In this document: one piece after another, positions 16,342 to 24,564 of the stretch
Layout of the letters: each line of letters opens with the position of its first letter
Numbering within the stretch: the first letter of the stretch is position 1
Assembly: GCF_001577525.1 (NCBI RefSeq)
Contig: NZ_CP013015.1
Span: 2,282,656 to 2,346,655 of the forward strand
Origin: Candidatus Desulfofervidus auxilii
Lineage (GTDB): Bacteria; Desulfobacterota; Desulfofervidia; Desulfofervidales; Desulfofervidaceae
Reading direction: 5' to 3'
Length of the DNA: 64,000 bases
Translations under genes and position numbers: made by a program
Notes under the pieces: model-generated
Database searches by the model: none
What the model saw: the letters and a program-made list of their open reading frames with translations, nothing else
Told to the model about the DNA's origin: nothing

Positions 16342-17121
16342 TTATATTAAATAATAAACTGCTGGCCTGGTTCCTAGACCAGGTTTACGCTGAATAGAAT
16401 AGCGTGAACGTAATATCTTTCTTACCTCCGATTCCGGATCTCCCAAATCACCAAAAATCATTGCCCCCTCAGATACTTCCACACAAGCTGGCATAAGACC
16501 CTTCTCAATCCTTTCAGAACAAAATTCACATTTTTCTACTACTCCCTTGGTCCTGGTTGGATATTCCGGGTTCTCCTTGACAATAAAGGGACGGGGGTCT
16601 TGCCAATTAAAGCTCCTTGAGCCATAAGGACAGGCAGCCATACAGAACCTACAGCCAATACAACGATGCATATCCATCATCACAATGCCATCTTCTCTTT
16701 GAAATGTAGCCTTTGTAGGGCAAACTTGCACACAAGGAGGATTCTCACAGTTATTACAAAACACAGGCACAGGTATATGTTCTAATACCTCATCCATGTG
16801 TTCATGTGCCTGTTCTGGAAAGGCATGTTCAAAATGTGTTTCCCAAATCCACTTAATCTCACGTTTTTTATCAGGAATATGAGGCACATTATGAATACTA
16901 TGACAGGCCTTTATGCACTTTTCAACAATTTCTTTATTCATCTTTTTTAAATCTACTACCATAGCCCATCTTTTTGCATGTAAAGCTTTAGGATTAGGTG
17001 AGATTTGTGAGGCATTTAACTGGTTCTTAAAAAGTGCATTTAGAGCCATAGTAGGGGCACCTAACCCCATTACCGAAACACCTGCTATTTTTAAAAATTC
17101 TCTTCTGTTAAGGCCCATCAC
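16342..17121 (-). CDS. dsrO: DsrO, periplasmic Tat-exported ferredoxin-like subunit
   Basis: Iron-sulfur electron carrier of the Dsr complex. A twin-arginine signal (RREFLKIAG near residues 6-14) directs it to the periplasm. Cysteine clusters of the NrfC/PsrB type follow: CNNCENPPCVQVCP, CIGCRFCMAACP and CEFCSERIEKGLMPACVE. These are enough for several 4Fe-4S centres. At 259 residues it is typical. Its stop/start overlap with dsrJ is 4 bases. Confidence 0.95.
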   Translation of the reverse strand: MMGLNRREFLKIAGVSVMGLGAPTMALNALFKNQLNASQISPNPKALHAKRWAMVVDLKKMNKEIVEKCIKACHSIHNVPHIPDKKREIKWIWETHFEHAFPEQAHEHMDEVLEHIPVPVFCNNCENPPCVQVCPTKATFQREDGIVMMDMHRCIGCRFCMAACPYGSRSFNWQDPRPFIVKENPEYPTRTKGVVEKCEFCSERIEKGLMPACVEVSEGAMIFGDLGDPESEVRKILRSRYSIQRKPGLGTRPAVYYLI

Positions 17122-17510
17122 TTCTCCTCCTCTTCCTTAGGCTCAATATGACACTCCCAACAATATGGTGTTACATCTACATAGTTATGGCATTCATCGC
17201 AAAATTTTTTCTTATTAGAGTGGCAATCCATACAGGTATTTTGCAAACTCATTTCATATTTTTTGTCATGAAGACCTACATAAATCCTATTACCATCACG
17301 GACCACCCAATCTCTCCACTTATCCAGTAATGCCATATGCTCTGCTTGCATGTATTCTTTAGACTCCACACAAAACTTTGCCTTTTCTGCCTTGGGAGTG
17401 AGCTTTGGCTCTGGTATTTTTGCCGCCTTCCCTAAATTGAACCAAAAGGGTAAAGTAAATAAAGCAATGCCAATAATGAGGCCGGTTAAAATTTTACCTC
17501 CATCATACAT
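17118..17510 (-). CDS. dsrJ: DsrJ, triheme cytochrome c subunit
   Basis: Periplasmic cytochrome of the Dsr complex. An N-terminal hydrophobic anchor (residues about 8-24) is followed by three CxxCH haem sites near the C-terminus: CMDCH, CDECH and CWECH. Length 130 is standard. It sits between dsrO and dsrK with almost no spacing. Confidence 0.95.
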   Translation of the reverse strand: MYDGGKILTGLIIGIALFTLPFWFNLGKAAKIPEPKLTPKAEKAKFCVESKEYMQAEHMALLDKWRDWVVRDGNRIYVGLHDKKYEMSLQNTCMDCHSNKKKFCDECHNYVDVTPYCWECHIEPKEEEEK

Positions 17511-17513
17511 TCT

Positions 17514-19181
17514 TTACTCCTCCATTTCCTCTTCTTCTACTTCTACTCCTTTAACAGGCTTCTTAAGGGGTAGTCCTCTTAAATCCGTTGTCCGGCTCTT
17601 CTCGCCAGGAAATACCAGGGCATTGGCTATCAATTCATGAATACCACCCACATCTACTGCAGGACACCAATATTCCATCATAGAAACCAAAGTAGCTCTA
17701 TCAATAGCACAGATACACAGGAGGCGATTCACTCCATGTTTTTCATGCACATACTTTACCGCACTCCCCCGGCATATACCGCCTCTCATGCGCATCTCTA
17801 AAAATTCATCCGAACCTACACCACTTCCACCTGAACAACAAAAAGTCTTTTCTCTAATAGTATTCTCAGGCATCTCATAAAAATTATTACAACATGCCCT
17901 AATGCAATATCTTGGTTCTTCAAAGAGTCCCATGGCCCTAGAAGGGTTACATGAATCATGATAGGTAACTATTAGATGGTCATTTCTGCTGGGGTCTAAA
18001 TCTAATTTACCATGTCTGATTAAATCAGCCGTAAACTCACAAATATGCACCATCTTTGTAGACCTTGCATTCTCAAATACCGTGCCAGTAATAGGATTAA
18101 CCGGCACTTCCAAAAAATCCGCAGGACCATTCATGGTATCCATGTATTGATGCTTATCCCTCCACATATGGCCACACTCTCCCCCAATAATCCACTTCAC
18201 CCCTAATCTTTTAGCCTCAGCATATATCTTAGCACTCAGTCTCTTTTGTGCCTCATTAGAAGTAAACATCCCAAAATTTCCACCTTCTCCCGCATAAGCA
18301 CTCCAGGTATAGGTAAGACCATATTTTCTTTTTAGCCATTCAAATAACATCATATAACCGGCACAGGTATAAGTGCCTTCTGTGCCGAAATAATCACCAG
18401 AAGGGGCAACAAATAAGATATCTGCTCCTTTTTGATTAATAGGGGTTTCTATCTTGATTCCAGTAACAGCCTCTATATCGTCCTCTAAAAATTCAAATGT
18501 CTCTTTAAAGGCATGCGGTTGAATACCAAGGTGATTCCCTGTGCGTTGACAATTAGCTACTGGTTCTATGGTCCAGGCTACATGTAAACCCAGAGAAACA
18601 AGGAGCTCACGCATAAACATGGTGATCTCACAAGTATCAATACCATAAGGACAAAAAACCGAACAACGACGACATTCTGTGCACTGAAAGGCATAATAAA
18701 AGATTTCCCTCAATACATCCTCATCAAGGTCTCTAGCACCTGCAAGTTTCCCTAAAACCTTTCCTGAAGTGGTAAAATATCTCCGATATAACGACCTAAA
18801 AAGTTCGGCCCTGAGTACAGGCATATTTTTAGGGTCTCCACCTCCAATAAAAAAGTGACACTTATCCGCACAGGCACCACACCTCACACAAATATCCAGA
18901 AAAAGCCTAAAAGAACGCCACCTTTTAAGCCTATTCTCCATTCCTTCTATAAATGTCTCTTTCCAGTTTTCTGGAAGTTGCCAATCTTCTGAACCTACTT
19001 CCCACTCTCTGGGATTTGGGAAACCCATATATTTTGTATGCTTTTCACGCGCAGCAAAGCAATAAGTTCCTTTTTTGAACACGGGTTTGGTTTCCATCCA
19101 TGGCTTTTCAGGTGGAACATAGTCTATAGACCTCAATAATTCATCTTTTTCTGGACAAAACTCTCCAGTTTCTACTGCCAT
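17514..19181 (-). CDS. dsrK: DsrK, HdrD-like iron-sulfur catalytic subunit
   Basis: Cytoplasmic subunit thought to reduce the DsrC disulfide or trisulfide. Two 4Fe-4S motifs are visible at C98/C101/C104/C108 and C168/C171/C174/C178. The CCG domains for the special catalytic 4Fe-4S cluster are HDSCNPSRA...CCNN and FCCSGGSGVGS. At 555 residues it is full length. Only a 1-base gap separates it from dsrM. A shorter paralogue lies at 20867. Confidence 0.95.
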   Translation of the reverse strand: MAVETGEFCPEKDELLRSIDYVPPEKPWMETKPVFKKGTYCFAAREKHTKYMGFPNPREWEVGSEDWQLPENWKETFIEGMENRLKRWRSFRLFLDICVRCGACADKCHFFIGGGDPKNMPVLRAELFRSLYRRYFTTSGKVLGKLAGARDLDEDVLREIFYYAFQCTECRRCSVFCPYGIDTCEITMFMRELLVSLGLHVAWTIEPVANCQRTGNHLGIQPHAFKETFEFLEDDIEAVTGIKIETPINQKGADILFVAPSGDYFGTEGTYTCAGYMMLFEWLKRKYGLTYTWSAYAGEGGNFGMFTSNEAQKRLSAKIYAEAKRLGVKWIIGGECGHMWRDKHQYMDTMNGPADFLEVPVNPITGTVFENARSTKMVHICEFTADLIRHGKLDLDPSRNDHLIVTYHDSCNPSRAMGLFEEPRYCIRACCNNFYEMPENTIREKTFCCSGGSGVGSDEFLEMRMRGGICRGSAVKYVHEKHGVNRLLCICAIDRATLVSMMEYWCPAVDVGGIHELIANALVFPGEKSRTTDLRGLPLKKPVKGVEVEEEEMEE

Positions 19182-19182
19182 T

Positions 19183-20184
19183 TTATTCCTCCTTATCTAG
19201 TGGTATGCCTGCGGCTTTTATTTTATCTTTGAATTCCTCTTCCCATTCTTCATAGGTGTGAATTACAACTGGAGGATTCCAAGGATTAATATGCCTAACA
19301 GCCCGATTATTATTGGCTAAATTCCGCGTAGGACTGAGAAACACTCCTGCCATGTGGGTCAGTTTGCTAAATGGGAAATAGGCAAAAAGAACACTTACCA
19401 AAAAGATATGGACATAAAAAATAGCACTAATACCCTCAGGTAGCCTAGGATGAAATGTGGCTAATCCCATAGTCAATTCCTTTACAGCCACTATATTGGT
19501 CTTAAAGATATAGCGCATGAGAATGCCACTCAGGGCAATGCTTATTATAAGAAAAAGAGGAAAATAGTCAGCAGGAAGAGAAATATAACGCAATTTGGGG
19601 TCAACCACCCGTCTTGCCAAAAGAAAGAGCAAAGCCGCCACAAGAACTATACCACTCAAATAGAGCGCAGGTATGGTAATCTGAAAAAGCCCATCTATTT
19701 TTTCAATAAGGCGCACAAAAAAGGGAGTAGGTTCTGTAAAAAACCTCAGATGTCTGATTAAAACTACCAAAAAAGAATAGTGAAAAGCTATTGCCCCTAA
19801 CCATAGCCATTTGGCAGATACAAAGGAAAGCCTCTCTCCATGTCTTACGGTCTTTGTATTTCTAAACAAACTACGGAAAAAAAGCACCTCAAGCACCATC
19901 CTGCCTATTACATCAAAGGTAGTAAAAGGGCTTTCCAAACGACTATATTTAATCCAAGGTAAACTCTTCTCTTGCCCACAAGTAGTGGGAATGCGGAATG
20001 GTACCGGACACTTTGCCCATTTCACCACTTGATAAATCATGCCTGCTAAAAATATAATAAAGGCTAAATAAGGTATGACTATTCCAAAAAGAACTTGTAA
20101 GTGTGAGGCTACCCCTATAATAGGAATTAATATAAGGGCTATCACTATAAAAAGTGCCGAGTAAAAAGAAAAATTAAAACTCAT
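19183..20184 (-). CDS. dsrM: DsrM, NarI-like cytochrome b subunit
   Basis: Membrane cytochrome b that exchanges electrons with menaquinone and passes them to DsrK. The 333 residues contain about six hydrophobic segments with histidines in HYSFLVVLIRHLRF and near FYVHIF, suited to haem b. It overlaps the upstream RsbRD_N-like gene by 11 bases, so it is co-translated with it. Confidence 0.93.
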   Translation of the reverse strand: MSFNFSFYSALFIVIALILIPIIGVASHLQVLFGIVIPYLAFIIFLAGMIYQVVKWAKCPVPFRIPTTCGQEKSLPWIKYSRLESPFTTFDVIGRMVLEVLFFRSLFRNTKTVRHGERLSFVSAKWLWLGAIAFHYSFLVVLIRHLRFFTEPTPFFVRLIEKIDGLFQITIPALYLSGIVLVAALLFLLARRVVDPKLRYISLPADYFPLFLIISIALSGILMRYIFKTNIVAVKELTMGLATFHPRLPEGISAIFYVHIFLVSVLFAYFPFSKLTHMAGVFLSPTRNLANNNRAVRHINPWNPPVVIHTYEEWEEEFKDKIKAAGIPLDKEE

Positions 20185-20746
20185 TTACTCCTCTCCTCAT
20201 TTCAATATTTTTAGAATCGGAATTGTCTTCTTTAAAATCAGGGATTTCATATATCAAATCTGCCCTTTTTAATAAACTGTATGTCTTCCTTTTTATTTCA
20301 TTTACCCTAATTTCATAAAGTTTCTCTTTACATTGCATATATATATTAAAACAAAGAAGAGCTAAATGATCTATTTTGGATTCAAGTTCTAACCACTCAT
20401 CTGCAAGTCCATCCTTTAGAATTGTTTCTTCCAATTCTTCTCTAATTGCTTTCTTTAATAAAAAGATAAAGGATACTGCCTGGGCAGGAGAAAAATCCTG
20501 AACTGCTCTAATTCTAGCAATTTTATCAATAAAAATGGTTACTTCGCTGTCTTCTACTTTCTCAATAAGTGCCCGATAAATACCACCTATCCCCTTACGA
20601 AACTCATATCCCACTGGATTGAGGAACCTATCTTTTTCTTTTTTAAAAAAGATTTGTCCGCGTTTTTGATAACCTTCTAATATTAAATCAAGCCACTTAT
20701 CTAAAATAACAGACCTTTTTTCTATCAATAGATTTTGCAAATTCAT
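20174..20746 (-). CDS. RsbRD_N-like domain protein heading the dsr operon
   Basis: A 190-residue helical protein beginning MNLQNLLIEKRSVILDKWLD, similar to the N-terminal domain of RsbRD sensor proteins. A gene of this kind is commonly found before dsrM in sulfate reducers, and it overlaps dsrM here. A sensory or regulatory role for the Dsr complex is likely but unproven. Residues about 140-170 are charged with no further domain. Confidence 0.72.
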   Translation of the reverse strand: MNLQNLLIEKRSVILDKWLDLILEGYQKRGQIFFKKEKDRFLNPVGYEFRKGIGGIYRALIEKVEDSEVTIFIDKIARIRAVQDFSPAQAVSFIFLLKKAIREELEETILKDGLADEWLELESKIDHLALLCFNIYMQCKEKLYEIRVNEIKRKTYSLLKRADLIYEIPDFKEDNSDSKNIEMRRGVNEF

Positions 20747-20795
20747 AACATTTATATCAATACCATTTTTTTCAATAACTCACTTAATGAAATGC

Positions 20796-20824
20796 CTTAT
20801 ATACTAAGTAACCTTTTTTGTCAA
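20796..20824 (-). promoter_or_regulatory. Sigma-70-type promoter of the dsr operon
   Basis: On the minus strand TTGACA (20824-20819) and TATAAG (20801-20796) are separated by exactly 17 bp. The predicted transcript starts about 40 nt before the first gene. Confidence 0.72.
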
Positions 20825-20866
20825 GATAATTTTTCTAAAAACTAAAATTTAATGATTTTCTAAATA

Positions 20867-22198
20867 TCATGCCTTTAATCCTTCTGGAATTTCCATGCAT
20901 TCAATCAGTAATTCACTAATGAATTTAGTATGCATATCCAATTTATAATAGTTAATAATATCTTCCATCCCACTATGGCAGTTGTGACATGGGGTGACAA
21001 GAATTTTTGCTCCAGTTCTCTGCAACTGTTCTGCCTTTACTTTATTGCTATCCACCCGCTTTGTCTTCCAAGGTGGCCCACAATTGATAACTCCGCCTCC
21101 TGCGCAACAACAGTAATTGTATTCTCTATTGGGCCACATTTCCCTGAAGTCTTCACATATCTCCTGCATAATATAGCGGGCCATTTCATGTAGACCTCTA
21201 CCCCTTATAACATTACATGGGTCATGTAGGGTCACAGGTTCTTTTATCTTTTTGGCAATCTTAATCCTACCCTCACACAACAATTCATAATAAAATTGTA
21301 TGGCATGAATAACAGGAATGGGATGCATCTTCCAACCCAGAGTTCTATTGCCTACATCATAAACAGACCTGAATGCGTGGCCACATTCACCCATCACAAT
21401 TTTCTTCACTTTAAGGCGCATAGCTGCTTCAAAATGGGCCTTTTTTATTCTGCCCATGACCTCCCAATCTCCAGAATACATAGCCATATCACTATTGTCC
21501 CAGCCATCAAAAGAGGGCATTGTCCAGTCAATTCCAGCTACTGTCATAATTACAGCGGCATTGGCCAGTAATTGAGCCAAAATTTTGGGTTCTGGCCCAA
21601 TCACAGAATACATTACATCCGCTCCTTCTTTATCAAGGGGAATGCGCACAGTAGAAACCATATCTTGGGCATCTTCTTCTTGCCACTGTAAGGTATCAAT
21701 CCATTCATCTTGCTTTACCCACATCTGATTCATAGTCACTGAATGACTATTTACCGTGTCCTGTAAATATTGAGGCACTACTCCACAAAAATGGCATATC
21801 CTTCTGATGAGACTCAACATCCATGCTATATCTATTCCAAAGGGACAATACATGGCACAGCGTTTACACATGTTACACTCAGTATAGGCAATTTCAGCCA
21901 TTTTTTTAATGAATTCAGGTGTAAGCTTCCCTTTTCTCTTTAAGATTTCCCAAAGAGTCTCTTTAATCTTCGCTACCGGGGCAAAACTAGGGTCACAGTC
22001 ATTAGAAAGATAGTGATGACAAGCAGCAGAACACAATCCACAATGGATGCAAGTATCCACATAAGTCTTAATCCTGGCTAGACCTTCTCCCCTTAATACC
22101 CGATTAACTGCCTTTTCTATTTTTTCAGGAGTTAATCTCTTCATTCCTTCTTCTAAGCCAATATCAGTTATGTCCCATTTTTTGGCTCTTTCTATCAT
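20867..22198 (-). CDS. DsrK/HdrD-like iron-sulfur oxidoreductase (stand-alone paralogue)
   Basis: Heterodisulfide-reductase-type protein of 443 residues. It has two 4Fe-4S motifs (C50/C53/C56/C60 and C108/C111/C114/C118) and CCG motifs HDPCNVIRGRG...YCCCAGGG and CHNCHSG. It is shorter than DsrK because it lacks the 50-residue N-terminal part. No cytochrome or membrane gene is attached, and its own promoter separates it from the dsr operon. Candidates are a TmcB-type subunit or a second DsrC-interacting protein. Confidence 0.75.
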   Translation of the reverse strand: MIERAKKWDITDIGLEEGMKRLTPEKIEKAVNRVLRGEGLARIKTYVDTCIHCGLCSAACHHYLSNDCDPSFAPVAKIKETLWEILKRKGKLTPEFIKKMAEIAYTECNMCKRCAMYCPFGIDIAWMLSLIRRICHFCGVVPQYLQDTVNSHSVTMNQMWVKQDEWIDTLQWQEEDAQDMVSTVRIPLDKEGADVMYSVIGPEPKILAQLLANAAVIMTVAGIDWTMPSFDGWDNSDMAMYSGDWEVMGRIKKAHFEAAMRLKVKKIVMGECGHAFRSVYDVGNRTLGWKMHPIPVIHAIQFYYELLCEGRIKIAKKIKEPVTLHDPCNVIRGRGLHEMARYIMQEICEDFREMWPNREYNYCCCAGGGVINCGPPWKTKRVDSNKVKAEQLQRTGAKILVTPCHNCHSGMEDIINYYKLDMHTKFISELLIECMEIPEGLKA

Positions 22199-22247
22199 AA
22201 CTTGGATCCTCCATTAATAAAAAATAAATATTAAAGACTTATAGACC

Positions 22248-22276
22248 TTTTTATCCTTTTTTAATTTTGTTGTCAA
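22248..22276 (-). promoter_or_regulatory. Candidate promoter of the DsrK-like gene
   Basis: Minus-strand TTGACA (22276-22271) and TAAAAA (22253-22248) with a 17-bp spacer, followed by a GGAGG ribosome site before 22198. Confidence 0.5.
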
Positions 22277-22418
22277 GTATTTTTTAAACCGAATTTTGTC
22301 ATCAATTTCTAAACTCTAAACAACACCAAAATCCAAAAAGTCAAAAGTTTTAAGTGTTAAGAAGAGAAAATGATGAGGTTAGGCTAAAGGTGAATTAAGC
22401 TATTTACCGTCCCACCGA

Positions 22419-22880
22419 CTAACCTTTATTAAGTTTTGAACTATTTCTTTCTGGCGCCTCTTCTCCACAAGAGAGGCTTGCCTTGGAAGCAATATCCAAT
22501 ATGGTTGTGCTCTCTAGAAAGTCTATAATCTGGTTTCTAATAGCGCCCCACTGAGGATATAAGGGACAACTTCTTTGCTGGTTGCAAGGACGAAGGCCAA
22601 ATAAACAACCATGTAAAGCCTGTTTACCCTCAATAGCCTTCACTACTTCTGCTACAGAGACCTCAGCAGGAGAACGGGCGAAGTGAATACCTCCTTTTTT
22701 CCCTTTTATGGAGTCAAGAATACCTGCCCTTACCAGTGTTCGAATAATCTTGGCCAGAAAATGGCAAGAAATGCCAGTGGCGTCAGCTAATTCCCTCACG
22801 TGCATTGTCCGTCCTGTCCCTCGGATTGCCAGTGCTACAAGAGCCATTACAGCATATGTGCTTGTGGTGGAATAAATCAT
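22419..22880 (-). CDS. Rrf2-family transcriptional regulator, probably metal-cluster binding
   Basis: Winged-helix regulator of 153 residues. The start MIYSTTSTYAVMALVALA is the usual Rrf2 N-terminus, and the recognition helix lies near residues 35-55. Three cysteines (C92, C99, C105; spacing C-x6-C-x5-C) match IscR/NsrR-type iron-sulfur binding, so it may sense iron-sulfur status, nitric oxide or redox state. It is divergent from hsp20, with a palindromic operator overlapping both promoters. Confidence 0.88.
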   Translation of the reverse strand: MIYSTTSTYAVMALVALAIRGTGRTMHVRELADATGISCHFLAKIIRTLVRAGILDSIKGKKGGIHFARSPAEVSVAEVVKAIEGKQALHGCLFGLRPCNQQRSCPLYPQWGAIRNQIIDFLESTTILDIASKASLSCGEEAPERNSSKLNKG

Positions 22881-22891
22881 GGCCTCACAGC

Positions 22892-22936
22892 TATATAATA
22901 ATTTATCTATAAATTGTCAATAAACTCTTTATTGAC
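22892..22936. promoter_or_regulatory. Divergent promoter/operator between the Rrf2 gene and hsp20
   Basis: A perfect inverted repeat GTCAATAAA-ctc-TTTATTGAC occupies 22916-22936. Its left arm contains the Rrf2 -35 box (TTGACA, minus strand, 22920-22915) with TATATA 17 bp further at 22897-22892. Its right arm contains TTGACT (22932-22937) pointing at hsp20. One bound regulator could therefore control both directions. It does not match CIRCE (TTAGCACTC). Confidence 0.7.
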
Positions 22937-23002
22937 TTCTCTCCCAAAATGATTATTTATTTAAATGGAGAATTTAAAAATTCTTAAAAGGAGGTGATGG
23001 AA

Positions 23003-23443
23003 ATGTTTGAAATTTTACCCTGGGGTGCAAGAAGAGAATTAGAGACCCTGAGAAGGGAAATGGACAGGTTGTGGGAAGGATTTTTTGGTGAAAGAAGAGG
23101 TTTAGAACCCGAGGTATGGGCACCAGCTTTGGATCTCAGCGAGACCAAGGATAAGTTGATTGTAAAGGCTGAATTGCCTGGTGTTGACCCTAAAGATGTG
23201 GATGTATCCTTAACTGGAAATGTGTTAACTATTAAGGGAGAAAAGAAAGAAGAAAAAGAAGAGAAAGAAGAGAACTATCATACAATAGAACGTAGATATG
23301 GCAGTTTTATGCGGAGTATTAGGCTCCCTGTGGAAGTAGAAGAGGATAAAATTGAGGCTTCTTATAAAAAGGGTGTCCTAAAAATAGTATTACCCAAATC
23401 TGAAAAGGCTAAGCCAAAGGGCATTAAGATTAAAGTAGAATAA
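23003..23443 (+). CDS. Small heat-shock protein, Hsp20/alpha-crystallin family
   Basis: ATP-independent chaperone that holds unfolding proteins. The alpha-crystallin domain spans about residues 38-140 with ALDLSETKDKLIVKAELPG and the GVLKIVLPK motif. The C-terminal IKI motif needed for oligomer packing is present (KGIKIKVE). The start at 23003 (MFEILPWG) is chosen because AAGGAGGTG lies just upstream; two earlier start-like codons fall within or beside that ribosome site. A second hsp20 is at 25736. Confidence 0.93.
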   Translation: MFEILPWGARRELETLRREMDRLWEGFFGERRGLEPEVWAPALDLSETKDKLIVKAELPGVDPKDVDVSLTGNVLTIKGEKKEEKEEKEENYHTIERRYGSFMRSIRLPVEVEEDKIEASYKKGVLKIVLPKSEKAKPKGIKIKVE

Positions 23444-23470
23444 ACAGGAGTTGGATAATCATTTGTTTTT

Positions 23471-23503
23471 TGCGCCCAAATAAATTTTGGGCGCAATTTT
23501 TTT
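23471..23503 (+). terminator. Rho-independent terminator after hsp20
   Basis: TGCGCCCAAA (23471-23480) pairs with TTTGGGCGCA (23486-23495) across a 5-nt loop, followed by AATTTTTTT. It ends just before the convergent gene's stop. Confidence 0.88.
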
Positions 23504-23504
23504 C

Positions 23505-24560
23505 TCACACATAGATAGTTCTATATTCAATAGGTCTAATGTGAGGATATTTAAAAAGGGGTAAAAGTAATTGTTTATTTACTACTATCCAATAGTGGTC
23601 AGGATTCAATTCCCTTAATTTCCCATCGGCAGGAGGGAGAGAAACTTCTGGGTGAGAATAAGTTACCTCAAAGAGTCCTACACCATATTCTTTATTACGA
23701 TAAAAAAGGTAGTGGTTTTCAAAGGTATTTTTTTTCATTTTATTTTCACTAGCTATTTTTTTAATTTCTTCATTAGATAACTTTAACAATACAAATTTAC
23801 TCAAATTCCCATCTGTTGTAATTTTAGTGAGAGAGCGACAACTAGAGCTGCTGACATAAATAGTGGAAATGAAATCCAAGTGTTTTAAATACTGAGCAGC
23901 AGTGATGGCTGCAGTTCGCCTGCCTCCGGCTGTATAATGAAATCCATAGTATTCAAAAAATTTCTGCTGTAATAATAAAGCATACCTTTCCCCTTTTTCG
24001 TATAATTCCTTTGAAATATACCTTAAATATTTAGCCAAATCCTCTGCAGCAGCATCAATGGGCCAATCTATTTTTACTCTAAAGTGAGAAAGAAGATAGC
24101 GAAAGGACTTAGTTGAACTATCTCGTTGAATTAATAAGGCAAAATCTATAGGTAAAAGCTGCTCTAATAATTTGAAAAATCCTGTCTGGTCAAAATAAGA
24201 TAGGTTTTTAGTAAAGTCTTTATAAAGTTTAAAATCCACAAGATATTGAAGGTTTTCTTTAACTAATTTGTTGGTTTCAAAAAACCGGATATAGCGTTTG
24301 CAATAACTTGGCAGAGTTCCTTCACAAAATATAATTAAAAAGGCATTATACAAAGGATATTCCTTTTCATAGATTCGAGCCCTAGGCTTTAATTCTCTTT
24401 TATCTATAAAAGGATATTCTTCTTTTGCATTTAAAAATTTCCAAAGAGAATCTAATAATGCCTTTTGAATTAAAACCCTATCTAGTTCTTCCTGTAGGAA
24501 GTGATAGATGATGCGTCCTGTTCTTTCTTGATAACTTATTTGTTCTCTAGATAATGCCAT
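23505..24560 (-). CDS. Conserved-looking protein of unknown function
   Basis: A 351-residue soluble, tyrosine- and phenylalanine-rich protein with no signal peptide or membrane helix and no motif I recognise. A central segment is rich in small and basic residues (YTAGGRRTAAITAAQYL). It is 4 bases downstream of the DHH phosphoesterase gene in the same direction, so they probably form a two-gene operon and may act together. Confidence 0.6.
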   Translation of the reverse strand: MALSREQISYQERTGRIIYHFLQEELDRVLIQKALLDSLWKFLNAKEEYPFIDKRELKPRARIYEKEYPLYNAFLIIFCEGTLPSYCKRYIRFFETNKLVKENLQYLVDFKLYKDFTKNLSYFDQTGFFKLLEQLLPIDFALLIQRDSSTKSFRYLLSHFRVKIDWPIDAAAEDLAKYLRYISKELYEKGERYALLLQQKFFEYYGFHYTAGGRRTAAITAAQYLKHLDFISTIYVSSSSCRSLTKITTDGNLSKFVLLKLSNEEIKKIASENKMKKNTFENHYLFYRNKEYGVGLFEVTYSHPEVSLPPADGKLRELNPDHYWIVVNKQLLLPLFKYPHIRPIEYRTIYV

Positions 24561-24564
24561 TTCA

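Noticed and set aside
22916-22936. CIRCE operator for HrcA before hsp20
   Set aside because: The palindrome is GTCAATAAA-N3-TTTATTGAC and does not match TTAGCACTC-N9-GAGTGCTAA.
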